The notes under the pieces were generated by a model, which saw only the letters and a list, made by a program, of their open reading frames with translations, did not search any database and was not told the origin of the DNA. This document shows positions 18,560 to 28,282 of a DNA stretch of 64,000 nt, in pieces. The position numbers and the translations under genes are program-made. The number at the start of each line of letters is the position of its first letter. Within the stretch, counting starts at the first letter, position 1. Origin of the DNA: Luteimonas colneyensis (GTDB taxonomy: Bacteria; Pseudomonadota; Gammaproteobacteria; Xanthomonadales; Xanthomonadaceae). The stretch spans positions 684,387-748,386 of the forward strand of contig NZ_JACSQJ010000001.1 of NCBI RefSeq assembly GCF_014836665.1. The letters are read 5' to 3'.

Positions 18560-21451
18560 TCAGGCCGCGCCGCGGTCTCCGGCGGCGGGCGCCGGCATCG
18601 GCCGCCCGAACAGGAAGCCCTGCCCCATGGTGCAGCCGAGCTGGCGCAGGGTCTCGGCCTGGGCCGCGGTCTCCACGCCCTCGCCGATGGTGTCGATGCC
18701 CAGGGTGCCGGCCAGCGCCAGGATCGCGCGCACCAGGGCCAGGCTTTCGGGATGCATCTCGTCGTCGAGCCCGGCCACGAAGCTCTGGTCGATCTTCAGC
18801 GCATGGATCGGGAAGCGGTGCAGGTAGGACAGCGCCGAGAAGCCGGTCCCGAAGTCGTCGAGCAGCGCGTACACGCCACGCGCGCGCAGGGTCTTCAGCA
18901 TGCGCAGCGCGCGCGGCGCGTCGTCGAGCAGGGCCACCTCGGTGATCTCGATGCGCAGCCGCGCCGGGTCCGCGCCGACGTCCTCGAGCATCCGCAGCAG
19001 ACGCTCGGCGAAGTTGTCGGAGTGGAAGTGGCGCGGCGAGACGTTGATCGAAACGTAGCCCTCGCGATGCCGCGTCATCCACTGGAAGGCGCGGCGGTAG
19101 ACCAGCCAGTCGACCTGCTCGATCAGGCCGCTGTCCTCGCCGACGCCGATGAAGGCGCCCGGCGGCAGCGGCCCCTGCACCTCGTGGTTCCAGCGCAGCA
19201 GCGCCTCGTGGCCGACCACCCGGCCGTCGGCCAGGTCGACGATCGGCTGGAACCAGGGTTCGAAGGCGTCGGACAGGATCGCGCGCCGCAGGTCAGCCTC
19301 GAGGTCGAGCAGGCGCGTGGCCTCGGCGCGCATCTCCTCGTCGAACAGTTCGCTGCGGTCGCGGCCCAGGGCCTTGGCGCGGTACATCGCCGCGTCGGCG
19401 TCGCGCAGCAGGTCCTCGCCGTGGTGGTAGCGCGGCTGCCACATGGCGATGCCCACCGAGGCCGAGGGGAACAGCTCGCGGCCGGCGATCCACATCGGCC
19501 GCCCGAGATCGGCCAGGATGCGCGCGACCACCGCCTGTGCCGCGGCCTCGTCGCCGGCGTCGCCCAGCAGCACCGCGAACTCGTCGCCGCCCAGGCGCGC
19601 GACCACGTCGCCCTCGCGCAGCAGGCGTGCGATCCGGCGCCCGACCTCCACCAGCATCTCGTCGCCGGCGGCGTGGCCGACGCTGTCGTTGACCAGCTTG
19701 AAGCGGTCCAGGTCGAGGAACAGCACCGCGAACGGCCCGCGCGCCTGGGCACGGGTGCGGGCGATCGCCGCGTCCAGCCGCTCCAGCAGGTGGATGCGGT
19801 TGGGCAGCCCGGTCAGGTGGTCGTGGCGGGCCTGGTGGATCAGGCGCTCCTCGGCGCGCAGGCGCTCCGACATCTGCGCGCGCAGCTCGCGGTTGGCCTC
19901 CTCCAGCTCGCGCGTGCGCGCTTCGACCCGGTATTCGAGCTCGGCATGGGCCGCCTTCAGGTGGTCCTGCGAGCGCTTGCGCGCCAGCGCGCCGCCGATG
20001 TGGTGGGCGACGAAGGTCAGCAGCCGCTGGTCGTGGATGGTGAAGGCGATGTCCGGCGAATAGCTCTGCACGGCGATCACGCCGACCGCGACGCCGTCGC
20101 GCAGCAGCGGCACGCCGAGCCAGAAATGCGCGAGCGAGCCGTGGTGCTGCAGCTCGCCCGAGGCCTCCAGCCGCGCGATGACCGCGTGGTCGGCCAGCAG
20201 CGCGCGGCCGCTCTTGATCACGTATTCGCTCAGGCCGCGGATCATGCGCCGCGGCTTGCGGATGATGTCGCGCTCGTCCACCGAGTACGGGAACTCGATG
20301 TGGTCGCCGTCGCTGGACACCATCGCGATGTAGAAGTTGCGCGCGTACAGCAGCTCGCCGACCACCGCGTGCAGGTCGTTGTAGAAACCCTCGACGCTGC
20401 CCGCGGTGAACGACAGCTCGCTGATGCGGAACAGCGCGCGCTGCAGGCGCTCGGCGCGCTGGCGCTCGACGATCTCCGCCTGCAGCACCTCGTTGGCCTG
20501 CTGCAGTTCGCGCGTGCGCGCCACCACGCGCCGCTCCAGCTCGGCCTGGGCGTGCTTGCGGTCGAGGGCGGTGAGGATGTGCTGCGCGACGAACTCCAGC
20601 AGCGCGCGGTCCTCGTCGGTGTAGCAGTCCGGCTGGTCGTAGCTCTGGACCACGATCGCGCCGCAGACCCGACCTTCGCGGCGCATCGGGACGCCCAGCC
20701 AGTCGGCCGAGTCGGGGCCGTGGATGGCCGCGCGGTCCACGCCCAGCTGGTCGCGGAGCCGCTCCGATGGCCCGCGCAGCGGGTGCCCGTGCCGGAGCAG
20801 GGCCACGGTCAGGCTGGCCGGCATGTCCTCGAGCGGGATCTCCATCTCCGGATCGGCGACCCAGGTGTCGCGCCGGTCGGCGAAGTACAGGAAGCGCGTC
20901 GTGCCGCGCATGTCGTCATAGGCGACGATGTAGAAGTTCTCGGCCGACATCAGTCCGCCGACCACGCCGTGGATGCGCTTGAGCACCTGCGCCATGTCCA
21001 GGCCGGAGCCGGCGAGGTCGGCGATGCCGTAGAGGGCCTGCTGCAGCCGCTCGGACTTGCGCAGCGACTCGATGCGGGCTTCGGCCTGCGCCGAGGCCAG
21101 GGTGGCCGACACCAGCCGGCGCGCCAGCGCGCGCCAGGCCTCGCAGGAGCCCGGCGCCAGCGCCTCCGGCAGGCGCGCGGCGATCGACACGACCGCGTCG
21201 CCTTCGTGCCAGGCGTCCTCCACCGTACGCCCGCCGCCATCGCGACAGGGCGGGGCGCCGGCGACCAGGCTGCGCGCGCGCTCGAGCATGCGGCCGGACG
21301 CGCCGTCCACGATGGACTCGCCTTCGCCCAGCCGCTCGTCGTTCCAGCAGACCGCGACCATCGACCCGGTCGGCAGCGACTGCGCGAGCATGCCCGCCAG
21401 CCCCGCGAGATCGACGTTGCGGGGCGGCGACGCCACCGGGATGTCCAGCAT
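18560..21451 (-). CDS. GAF-GAF-GGDEF-EAL bifunctional c-di-GMP signalling protein
   Basis: A 963-residue cytosolic sensor. Order: an N-terminal degenerate sensory region (1-120), GAF (~150-295), coiled coil, second GAF (~345-490), coiled coil, GGDEF (~550-705) and EAL (~715-955). The cyclase motif GGDEF (621-625) is intact. The phosphodiesterase motif EALLRW (from 749), DDFGTGFS, KIDQSFV and GEGVET are also present, so both activities could be real. The two GAFs with near-identical linkers (RTRELQQANEVLQAEI and RTRELEEANRELRAQM) look like an internal duplication. Start ATG 21451 is the only Met fitting the length. It is divergent from the ECF sigma gene (177-bp gap), so shared regulation is possible. 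Confidence 0.93.
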   Translation of the reverse strand: MLDIPVASPPRNVDLAGLAGMLAQSLPTGSMVAVCWNDERLGEGESIVDGASGRMLERARSLVAGAPPCRDGGGRTVEDAWHEGDAVVSIAARLPEALAPGSCEAWRALARRLVSATLASAQAEARIESLRKSERLQQALYGIADLAGSGLDMAQVLKRIHGVVGGLMSAENFYIVAYDDMRGTTRFLYFADRRDTWVADPEMEIPLEDMPASLTVALLRHGHPLRGPSERLRDQLGVDRAAIHGPDSADWLGVPMRREGRVCGAIVVQSYDQPDCYTDEDRALLEFVAQHILTALDRKHAQAELERRVVARTRELQQANEVLQAEIVERQRAERLQRALFRISELSFTAGSVEGFYNDLHAVVGELLYARNFYIAMVSSDGDHIEFPYSVDERDIIRKPRRMIRGLSEYVIKSGRALLADHAVIARLEASGELQHHGSLAHFWLGVPLLRDGVAVGVIAVQSYSPDIAFTIHDQRLLTFVAHHIGGALARKRSQDHLKAAHAELEYRVEARTRELEEANRELRAQMSERLRAEERLIHQARHDHLTGLPNRIHLLERLDAAIARTRAQARGPFAVLFLDLDRFKLVNDSVGHAAGDEMLVEVGRRIARLLREGDVVARLGGDEFAVLLGDAGDEAAAQAVVARILADLGRPMWIAGRELFPSASVGIAMWQPRYHHGEDLLRDADAAMYRAKALGRDRSELFDEEMRAEATRLLDLEADLRRAILSDAFEPWFQPIVDLADGRVVGHEALLRWNHEVQGPLPPGAFIGVGEDSGLIEQVDWLVYRRAFQWMTRHREGYVSINVSPRHFHSDNFAERLLRMLEDVGADPARLRIEITEVALLDDAPRALRMLKTLRARGVYALLDDFGTGFSALSYLHRFPIHALKIDQSFVAGLDDEMHPESLALVRAILALAGTLGIDTIGEGVETAAQAETLRQLGCTMGQGFLFGRPMPAPAAGDRGAA

Positions 21452-21628
21452 TGCCTGCACCTGCCAAGCCCCCTCGCACAGCCCCGCACCAGGGGAACAA
21501 CGCCGGATCACGCCACCAGCGGCAAGCCGGGGCGGCCATCCCCCCTGCGCCCAGGCGACATGATGCCGTGCATCGCGCCGTCGCGCACGGGCTTCACGCG
21601 CCCCGGCCCAGCGCTTAACCTGCCGCCA

Positions 21629-22237
21629 ATGGACGCCCTGTCGCAGCCCGAAGCCGCCGGACGCAGCGATGACGCGCTGATGCAGGCATGGGTGGGCGGC
21701 GACGCCGGGGCGTTCGAAGTGCTGTACGCGCGCCATCGCCAGCGCCTCCACCGCTTCCTGCTGCGCCAGCTGCGCGACCCCGGGCTGGCCGACGAGGTCT
21801 TCCAGGACACCTGGCAGCGCGTGGTGGCCGCGGGCCGGGACTGGCGCCCCGAGGCCTCGTTCGCCACCTGGCTGTACCGCATCGCGCGCAATCGCGTGGC
21901 CGACCACTGGCGCGCCCGCCAGCACCGCCCGTCCACCCCCGACGACGCCGAGGCGCGCACGGCGGGGCTCGAGGATCCGGAGACGCCCGAGCGACGGCTC
22001 GACGCCTGGCAGCGCCAGCGCGACCTGCAGCAGGCGCTGGACGCCCTGCCGGACGAGCAGCGCGAAGTGGTGCTGCTGCGCCTGGAGCAGGAGCTGACGC
22101 TGGACGAGATCGGCGGCATCACCGGCGTCGGGCGCGAGACCGTGAAATCGCGCCTGCGCTATGCCATGGACAAGCTGCGCGCCGCCCTGGCCGGCCCCGT
22201 GCCGGAGGGCGTGCCCGCCCCGGAGGACGCCCGATGA
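21629..22237 (+). CDS. ECF-type RNA polymerase sigma factor
   Basis: A 202-residue sigma factor with region 2 (AFEVLYARHRQRLHRFLLRQ, then DEVFQDTWQRV and FATWLYRIARNRVADHWR) and region 4 (LPDEQREVVLLRLEQELTLD, then GVGRETVKSRLRYAMDKLR). Regions 1 and 3 are absent, as in extracytoplasmic-function sigmas. It directs RNA polymerase to a small stress or envelope regulon. Its TGA overlaps the ATG of the next gene, which encodes a single-pass membrane protein and is the natural anti-sigma candidate. Confidence 0.9.
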   Translation: MDALSQPEAAGRSDDALMQAWVGGDAGAFEVLYARHRQRLHRFLLRQLRDPGLADEVFQDTWQRVVAAGRDWRPEASFATWLYRIARNRVADHWRARQHRPSTPDDAEARTAGLEDPETPERRLDAWQRQRDLQQALDALPDEQREVVLLRLEQELTLDEIGGITGVGRETVKSRLRYAMDKLRAALAGPVPEGVPAPEDAR

Positions 22238-23298
22238 CGGGCCCGACCCGCCCCGACCCCCTGACCCCGGCCGAACGCCAGCTGGCCGATGCGCTCGCGC
22301 GCGGCGCGCCGCCGCCGGGGCCGCCCTCGGCGCTGGACGAGGCGATCCTCGCGTCGGCGCGGGCCGCGGCCGGCGCGCGCGCGGCTGGCGCTGGCGCATC
22401 GGCCGCCGTGGCCGGGACCGCCCATGCGATCACGAAGGCTGGCCGGCATCGCAGGCGCCACGGCGGCCCGGCGTGGCTGCGCGGCGGCGCGCTGGCCGCG
22501 ACCCTGGTGATCGCCGTCGGCGTGGCCTGGCAGCTGCGTCCCCGGTTCGACGCGCCCGCCCTCTCGGGCGACGGGACGGCGGCGACGGCGGTGACCGCGC
22601 CGGCCGCGTCTCGGCAGGTCGCGGCCGAGGCCGTGGTCTCCCCGCCCCCAGCGGACGCCGCGGCCAAGGCACGTCCGGATCCAGACCCACGGGCGACGCC
22701 GCAGCCGGTGGAGCCGCTGCGACCGGCCGCAGCCCCGGCCGCAGCCGCGCCGGCGGCGGCGGCGGCCACGGGTTCCACGCCCCCCTCCGCGGACGGGCCC
22801 GGGACACAGGAGCCCGAGGCGCCCCCGGTGGTCTTCGACGCGCCCTCGCCGATGGATACGCCTGCGCCTGCGCCCGCCCCAGCCACGGCACCCGCGCCGT
22901 TGCCGCTTCCTCCGCCACCGCCGGCCCCGCCTGCGCCACCGGCGCCGCGTGCGCTCCAGGGCCCCCTGCCCGCGATCCCGGACGCTGCGCGCGCGGAAGA
23001 CGCGGCCCGGGCACGCGCGGCCGCGGAAGCCCGTCGCCGCCAGACCAATGCCATCGACACCACCGCCGCGGCCGCGGACGAAGCTGGCGACGAGGACTGG
23101 CTCGACCAGCCCCTCGACGACACCCCGCCGGCCTCGGTCGACTCGCCCGCCGTGCGCGAGGCCTGGCTGGCGCGCATCCGCGAGCTGGTGGCGGCCGAAC
23201 GTTACGCCGAGGCCCGCGACAGCTACGCCGAGTTCCGCCGCCGCCACCCGGACGCGCCCGTTCCCGCCGACCTGCGGATGCTGCTGGGCGAGGAATGA
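22234..23298 (+). CDS. Single-pass membrane protein, Pro/Ala-rich; candidate anti-sigma factor
   Basis: A 354-residue protein translationally coupled to the ECF sigma gene by an ATGA overlap. It has a cytosolic N-terminus of about 85 residues, one membrane helix at ~residues 87-104 (LAATLVIAVGVAWQLRP end), and a long periplasmic stretch with Pro/Ala low complexity. A conserved-looking C-terminal part (VDSPAVREAWLARIRELVAA, RHPDAPVPADLRMLLGEE) ends it. No zinc-binding ZAS motif was found, so anti-sigma function rests on gene order and topology only. The C-terminal helical repeat resembles a short TPR-like hairpin. Confidence 0.6.
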   Translation: MTGPTRPDPLTPAERQLADALARGAPPPGPPSALDEAILASARAAAGARAAGAGASAAVAGTAHAITKAGRHRRRHGGPAWLRGGALAATLVIAVGVAWQLRPRFDAPALSGDGTAATAVTAPAASRQVAAEAVVSPPPADAAAKARPDPDPRATPQPVEPLRPAAAPAAAAPAAAAATGSTPPSADGPGTQEPEAPPVVFDAPSPMDTPAPAPAPATAPAPLPLPPPPPAPPAPPAPRALQGPLPAIPDAARAEDAARARAAAEARRRQTNAIDTTAAAADEAGDEDWLDQPLDDTPPASVDSPAVREAWLARIRELVAAERYAEARDSYAEFRRRHPDAPVPADLRMLLGEE

Positions 23299-23885
23299 GC
23301 ACCACCACCCTCGCCGCGGCCGCCACGCACGAACTCGTCGTCAAGCACAGCCGCTTCCTCGCCAGCGCCGCGCCGGTCGCCGACGCCGACGCCGCGGCGG
23401 CCTTCATCGCCTCGGTGTCGGTGCCGGAGGCCACGCACAACTGCTGGGCCTGGCGCATCGGCGACGGCTACCGCTCCAGCGACGACGGCGAGCCGGCAGG
23501 CACCGCGGGGCGACCGATCCTCGCCGCCATCGACGGCCAGGGCCTGGACGGCGTGGCGGTGGTGGTCACGCGCTGGTACGGCGGCATCAAGCTCGGCGCC
23601 GGCGGCCTGGTCCGCGCCTATGGCGGCACGGCGGCGGAGTGCCTGCGCACGGCCGAACGCCGCGAGGTGGTGCAGATGGCCGAAGTGGACGTCGAATGCC
23701 CCTTCGCCGACATCGCCGCCGTGCACGCCGCGCTGCCCGCCTTCGACGCCGAAAAGCTCAGCGAGGACTTCGCCGCCGACGGCGTGCGCTTCCGCCTGCG
23801 GCTTCCGGCCGGCCACATCGCCGCCCTCGCCGCCCGGCTGCGCGACGCCACCCGCGATCGCGCGCGCATGGGCGACAATGGGTGA
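23295..23885 (+). CDS. yigZ: YigZ/IMPACT-family protein (UPF0029)
   Basis: A 196-residue protein with the IMPACT-family core: HSRFLASAAPV, THNCWAWRIGD, SSDDGEPAGTAGRPIL and VVVTRWYGGIKLGAGGLVRAY, plus a C-terminal DUF1949-type ferredoxin-like domain. The family has been linked to translation control in eukaryotes; the bacterial role is unclear. ATG 23295 overlaps the preceding stop (ATGA). The downstream ABC gene overlaps by one base, so sigma, membrane protein, YigZ and ABC exporter form one coupled operon. Confidence 0.93.
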   Translation: MSTTTLAAAATHELVVKHSRFLASAAPVADADAAAAFIASVSVPEATHNCWAWRIGDGYRSSDDGEPAGTAGRPILAAIDGQGLDGVAVVVTRWYGGIKLGAGGLVRAYGGTAAECLRTAERREVVQMAEVDVECPFADIAAVHAALPAFDAEKLSEDFAADGVRFRLRLPAGHIAALAARLRDATRDRARMGDNG

Positions 23886-25726
23886 TGGTCCGATTCGCCC
23901 GCACGTCCACGCCCCCGCCATCGCCATCGCCCGACGCCAGCCCCGGTGAGCCCGTGGCCGCCGGCAAGGCGAAGGCCCCGCTGTCATCGCTGCGCCCCCT
24001 GTGGCCCTTCCTTGCCCGCCATCGCGGCCTGCTGGTCGCGTGGATGCTGGCCCTCGCGGCCTCGAGCGCGGCGACGCTGAGCCTGCCGGTCGCGGTGCGG
24101 CGCATGATCGACGACGGCTTCGCCAGCGGCGCCGGCATCGACGCCGCGTTCGCGCTGCTGTTCGCGGTGACCCTGGCGCTGGCGCTGGCCACCGCGGCGC
24201 GCTTCTTCTTCGTCTCGCTGCTTGGCGAGCGCGTGGTGGCCGACCTGCGCACGCAGCTGTTCGGGCACCTGGTCGGCCTCGACCAGGCGTTCTTCGAACG
24301 CAGCCGCAGCGGCGAACTGGTCTCGCGCCTGACCGCCGACACCGAGCTGCTGCGCGGCGTGGTAGCCACCAGCATGTCGGTGGCCCTGCGCAGCCTGGTG
24401 ATGGTGCTGGGCTCGGTCGCGATGCTGGTGGTGACCAGCCCGCGGCTGGCGGCCTGGACCCTGGTCGGCATCCCGCTGGCGGTGCTGCCGCTGGTGCTGG
24501 GCGGGCGCCGGCTGCAGAAGATCTCGCGCCAGAGCCAGGACCGCGTGGCCGATGCCAACGCGCTGGCGACCGAAACCCTAGGCGCGATCGACACCGTGCA
24601 GTCGCACGCGCGCGAACACCACGAGCGCGGCCGCTTCGGCGCCGCCGTGGCCACCGCGGTCGAGGTCGCGCGCAGGCGCATCGGCGTGCAGGCAATGGTG
24701 ACCGCGGTCGCGATCTCGGTGGTGTTCGGCGCGATCACCCTGGTGCTGTGGCTGGGCGCGCACGACGTCGCCGACGGGCGCATGAGCGCCGGCACGCTTG
24801 GACAGTTCGTGCTGTACGCGATGTTCGGCGCCGGATCGGTGGGCGCGCTGGCCGAGGTCTGGAACGAGCTGCAGAAGGCCGCCGGCGGCATGGGCCGGAT
24901 CGGCGAGCTGCTCGAGGAGTCCCCCACGGTGGTGGCACCCGCGTCGCCGCGCGCGCTGCCGCGCCCGGTGCGCGGCGCCGTCGCGATGCGCGACGTGACC
25001 TTCCACTACCCCACCCGCCCGGACAGCGCCGCGCTGGACGGCTTCAGCCTCGACGTGGCCCCGGGCGAAACCGTGGCGCTGGTGGGCCCGTCGGGCGCCG
25101 GCAAGAGCACGGTGTTCGCCCTGCTGCAGCGCTTCCACGACCCGCAGTCGGGCAGCGTGTCGCTCGACGGGATCGACCTGCGCGAGCTCGACCCCGTGGA
25201 GCTGCGCGGCACCATGGCGCTGGTGTCGCAGCGGCCCACCATCTTCGCCGCCAGCGCCGCCGACAACATCCGCTACGGGCGCCTCGACGCCAGCGACGCC
25301 GACGTCGAGGCCGCCGCGCGCGCCGCCGAGGCCCACGACTTCATCGAGCGCCTGCCGGGCGGCTACGCGTCCGAACTCGGCGAGCGCGGCGCACGCCTCT
25401 CCGGCGGCCAGCAGCAGCGCGTGGCGATCGCGCGCGCCCTGCTGCGCGACGCGCCGCTGCTGCTGCTCGACGAAGCCACCTCCGCGCTCGACGCCCAGAG
25501 CGAGCGCGCCGTGCAGCACGCGCTCGAACGCCTCATGGAAGGCCGCACCACGATCGTGGTCGCGCACCGCCTCGCCACCGTGCTGCGCGCCGACCGCATC
25601 GTGGTGATGGACCAGGGCCGCATCGTCGCCGAAGGCACCCATTCCGAGCTGCTCGCCCAGGGCGGCCTCTACGCCGAGCTCGCGCGGCTGCAGTTCCTGG
25701 ACGCGGCACCCGTGGCTGGAAGCTGA
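23885..25726 (+). CDS. ABC exporter half-transporter (MsbA-like, fused membrane and ATPase domains)
   Basis: A 613-residue protein: a short Pro-rich N-terminus, a six-helix membrane domain (~45-330) and a nucleotide-binding domain. The latter has Walker A GPSGAGKST (401-409), Q-loop SQRPTIF, signature LSGGQQQR, Walker B LLLLDEATS and the switch His in VVAHRL. Such proteins homodimerise in the inner membrane and export lipids, peptides or drugs. The substrate is not readable, and it is not necessarily the essential MsbA because no lpxK follows. It is the last gene of the sigma operon and convergent with aidB. Confidence 0.93.
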   Translation: MVRFARTSTPPPSPSPDASPGEPVAAGKAKAPLSSLRPLWPFLARHRGLLVAWMLALAASSAATLSLPVAVRRMIDDGFASGAGIDAAFALLFAVTLALALATAARFFFVSLLGERVVADLRTQLFGHLVGLDQAFFERSRSGELVSRLTADTELLRGVVATSMSVALRSLVMVLGSVAMLVVTSPRLAAWTLVGIPLAVLPLVLGGRRLQKISRQSQDRVADANALATETLGAIDTVQSHAREHHERGRFGAAVATAVEVARRRIGVQAMVTAVAISVVFGAITLVLWLGAHDVADGRMSAGTLGQFVLYAMFGAGSVGALAEVWNELQKAAGGMGRIGELLEESPTVVAPASPRALPRPVRGAVAMRDVTFHYPTRPDSAALDGFSLDVAPGETVALVGPSGAGKSTVFALLQRFHDPQSGSVSLDGIDLRELDPVELRGTMALVSQRPTIFAASAADNIRYGRLDASDADVEAAARAAEAHDFIERLPGGYASELGERGARLSGGQQQRVAIARALLRDAPLLLLDEATSALDAQSERAVQHALERLMEGRTTIVVAHRLATVLRADRIVVMDQGRIVAEGTHSELLAQGGLYAELARLQFLDAAPVAGS

Positions 25727-25750
25727 ATTTTCTGCCGTCGCAAAAGGCGT

Positions 25751-27376
25751 CTACCCCGGCAGCGCGCGCACCACGATCGAAGCGTGGTCGAAGCCAGCCG
25801 GGAGGGTGCCCAGGGCGAGACCGTGATCGTGGCCGAGGCGGGTGCGGCAGAAGGCTTCGGCCAGCGGGCTTCCCGCGCGCAGGAGGACGGCGGCCTGCAG
25901 GGCCAGCGCGAGGCGTTCGACCAGTCGCCTGGATCCCGCTTCGTCCGCTGCGGAAAGCAGGTCGTCCAGCTGCGCGGCCACGGTATCGAGGGCGGGGTGC
26001 AGCCCACGGGCGGCGTCGATCTCAGTGCGCAGTGCGTCGGCGGCCTCCGGTTCGCGGGCCAGCGCGCGCAGCACGTCGAGGCACTGGATGTTGCCGCTGC
26101 CCTCCCAGATCGAGTTCAGCGGTGCCTGCCGGTACAGCCGCGGCAGCAGCGATTCCTCGACATAGCCCGCGCCGCCGAGGCACTCCTGCGCCTCGTTGAC
26201 CACCGCCGGCGCGCGACGGCAGATCCAGTACTTGCCGATCGCGGTGGCGATGCGCGCGAACGCGGCCTCGGCGGGGTCGCGCCCGGCCGCATCCACCGCG
26301 CGCGCGACCCGCATCGACAGCGCCAGCGCGGCCTCCACCTCCAGGGCGATGTCGGCCAGCACGTTGCGCATCAGCGGCTGCTCCGCAAGCCGCCGGCCAA
26401 AGGCCATGCGGTGGCGCGCATGGTGCACGGCCTGCGCCAGCGCCATGCGCATGCAGCCCGCGGAGCCGAGCATGCAGTCCAGGCGGGTGAGCATCACCAT
26501 CTGCAGGATCGTCGCGACGCCGCGGCCCTCGTCGCCCACGCGCCAGGCCAGCGCATCGTGGAACTCGACCTCGCCGGAGGCGTTCGACCAGTCGCCGAGC
26601 TTGTCCTTCAGCCTCATCAGCGCGAAGGCGTTGCGCGTGCCGTCGGGCAGGCGACGCGGCATCAGCAGGCAGGTCAGGCCGCCCGGAGCCTGCGCCAGCA
26701 CCAGGAAGCCGTCGGACATCGGCGCGGAGAAGAACCACTTGTGCCCGGACAGCCGGTAGGCATCGGCACCGTCGCCGCAGGGCGTCGCGGTGGTCGCGTT
26801 CGCGCGCACGTCGCTGCCGCCCTGCTTCTCGGTCATACCCATGCCGAGGGTGATCCCGGCCTTGCCGGCGATGGCGACGTCGCGCGCGTCGTAGCGGCAG
26901 GCCGCCACCTTGCTCGCCCAGTCGCCCAGGCTGGGCGACTGTCGCAGCACCGGCACCGCGGCGTGCGTCATGGTGAGCGGGCAGCTGCTGCCGGGTTCGG
27001 CCTGGTAGTGCAGGTAGGCCAGCGCGGCGCGCGCCACGTGCACGCCGGGCTCCGGACGCGCCCAGGACAGGCCGGCGACGCCGCTGGCGATCGCGATCTC
27101 CATGATCCGGTGCCAGGACGGGTGGAATTCGACGCGGTCGATGCGGTGGCCCGTGGCGTCGTGCGTCCGCAGCCGTGGACGGTCCCGGTGCGCATCGTGC
27201 GACAGCGCCAGCACCTCGCCGCCCGCCAGCGCGCCATAGGCGCCGACCTCGCGCGCGAACGCGTCTCCTCCCTCGCGCCGCAGCGCCTCGCGCAGCGCGA
27301 CGTCGTCGCGCCAGAGATCGCGCTCGCCGAAGGGTGGCGGCTGGTTTCGGACTTCGTGGGTGCGGCAACGCTCCAT
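25751..27376 (-). CDS. aidB: AidB-type acyl-CoA dehydrogenase homologue
   Basis: A 541-residue flavoprotein, the same length as E. coli AidB and sharing its hallmark segments: TVFNQP-like VRNQPPPF, FHPSWHRIMEIAIASG and GMGMTEKQGGSDVRANAT. KWFFSAPMSD, LKDKLGDWSNASGEVEF, LGGAGYVEESLLPRLYR and NSIWEGSGNIQCLDVLRAL also match. AidB is induced by alkylating agents and binds DNA through its C-terminal domain. The catalytic role is debated and may be destruction or exclusion of alkylating chemicals. GGAG lies upstream of ATG 27376. It stands alone, divergent from the small acidic protein gene. Confidence 0.93.
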   Translation of the reverse strand: MERCRTHEVRNQPPPFGERDLWRDDVALREALRREGGDAFAREVGAYGALAGGEVLALSHDAHRDRPRLRTHDATGHRIDRVEFHPSWHRIMEIAIASGVAGLSWARPEPGVHVARAALAYLHYQAEPGSSCPLTMTHAAVPVLRQSPSLGDWASKVAACRYDARDVAIAGKAGITLGMGMTEKQGGSDVRANATTATPCGDGADAYRLSGHKWFFSAPMSDGFLVLAQAPGGLTCLLMPRRLPDGTRNAFALMRLKDKLGDWSNASGEVEFHDALAWRVGDEGRGVATILQMVMLTRLDCMLGSAGCMRMALAQAVHHARHRMAFGRRLAEQPLMRNVLADIALEVEAALALSMRVARAVDAAGRDPAEAAFARIATAIGKYWICRRAPAVVNEAQECLGGAGYVEESLLPRLYRQAPLNSIWEGSGNIQCLDVLRALAREPEAADALRTEIDAARGLHPALDTVAAQLDDLLSAADEAGSRRLVERLALALQAAVLLRAGSPLAEAFCRTRLGHDHGLALGTLPAGFDHASIVVRALPG

Positions 27377-27456
27377 CCCCGGGCTCCGGGTTGTCGTGTC
27401 GGGTCATTGTGGCGCGCCGCGCGTATCCTGTGCGCCCCCGCCCGGCGGACATCGCC

Positions 27457-28014
27457 ATGCACGCACCCGACCACGAACTCGACCCGGACGACCAGTACGC
27501 CAGCGGCTTCGACGCGGAGATGGAGGTCGACGAGGAGGCCGGCACCGAGGCGCTGGTCTGGCAGCTGCTGCTGCTCATCAACCCCGGCGACGAGGAGACC
27601 GCCCTGCGCCAGTTCGGCGCCTGGCAGGACGCGACCGCCGACCTGGACGATCGCGAGACCGAGCCGGCCTGGGTGCTGAAGGACATCATCGACTGGACCT
27701 CCGGCTTCCAGGTCCACGACGATGACGCGGCCGCTTTCGTGGAGAGCATCACCGAGCTGGTGGCGCGCTGGAACCTGGACCTCGACTGGGGCGTCGAGGA
27801 TCCGACCGACGACGCCTTCCTCGACGACGCCAGCATCCAGGAGTTGCTGCACGTGGCCTACGACGCGCTGCGCTCCTACGGCTACACGCTGTGGGTGTGG
27901 GAAACCGGGACCGATACCGTCGCCGGGTGGATGACGCTGAGCCGCGACGACGAGGCGATGCGCGTGATCGCCCCTGCCCTGGGCATCGAGCTGAGGCCGG
28001 CAGGCCTGGCGTAG
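27457..28014 (+). CDS. Small acidic protein, possibly DUF6630
   Basis: A 185-residue, strongly acidic protein with no signal peptide or membrane segment. Readable features are a Trp/Leu-rich core (TEALVWQLLLLINPGDEET, WVLKDIIDWTSGFQVHDDD) and a C-terminal domain ending VWETGTDTVAGWMTLSRDDE. I believe it belongs to DUF6630, seen in xanthomonads, but this is from memory. The function is unknown. It is divergent from aidB with an 80-bp gap and is followed by a repeat-rich non-coding region. Confidence 0.75.
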   Translation: MHAPDHELDPDDQYASGFDAEMEVDEEAGTEALVWQLLLLINPGDEETALRQFGAWQDATADLDDRETEPAWVLKDIIDWTSGFQVHDDDAAAFVESITELVARWNLDLDWGVEDPTDDAFLDDASIQELLHVAYDALRSYGYTLWVWETGTDTVAGWMTLSRDDEAMRVIAPALGIELRPAGLA

Positions 28015-28282
28015 GGGCGACGCCGCGGTTGGCGATGCTGCGACGAAGTAAGAAAAGTTTTTCGCCCATCGGGGGGGAGTGTTCGCGTTGGTGTTTTCGG
28101 GCTGCGGCGGCCCGGCGCGGACGCAGGGGGCACCACCTTTCCCGCGGTCCGGGAAGACGCCAGAGCTTGCCTGCCCGACTCCTTCCGGTTCTGTCCCGCC
28201 CTTCCCTCTGCGAGCGGCGGCCGCCGGGATCGCTGTCGCCCTCCTGCCGATGCTGGCGCTGCGGGTGCGGTTCGCCGCGGTG

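Noticed and set aside
18368-22237. A 1289-codon plus-strand frame across the GGDEF-EAL gene
   Set aside because: Only its last 202 codons (from 21629) are a real gene, the ECF sigma factor. The rest is antisense sequence without family features.
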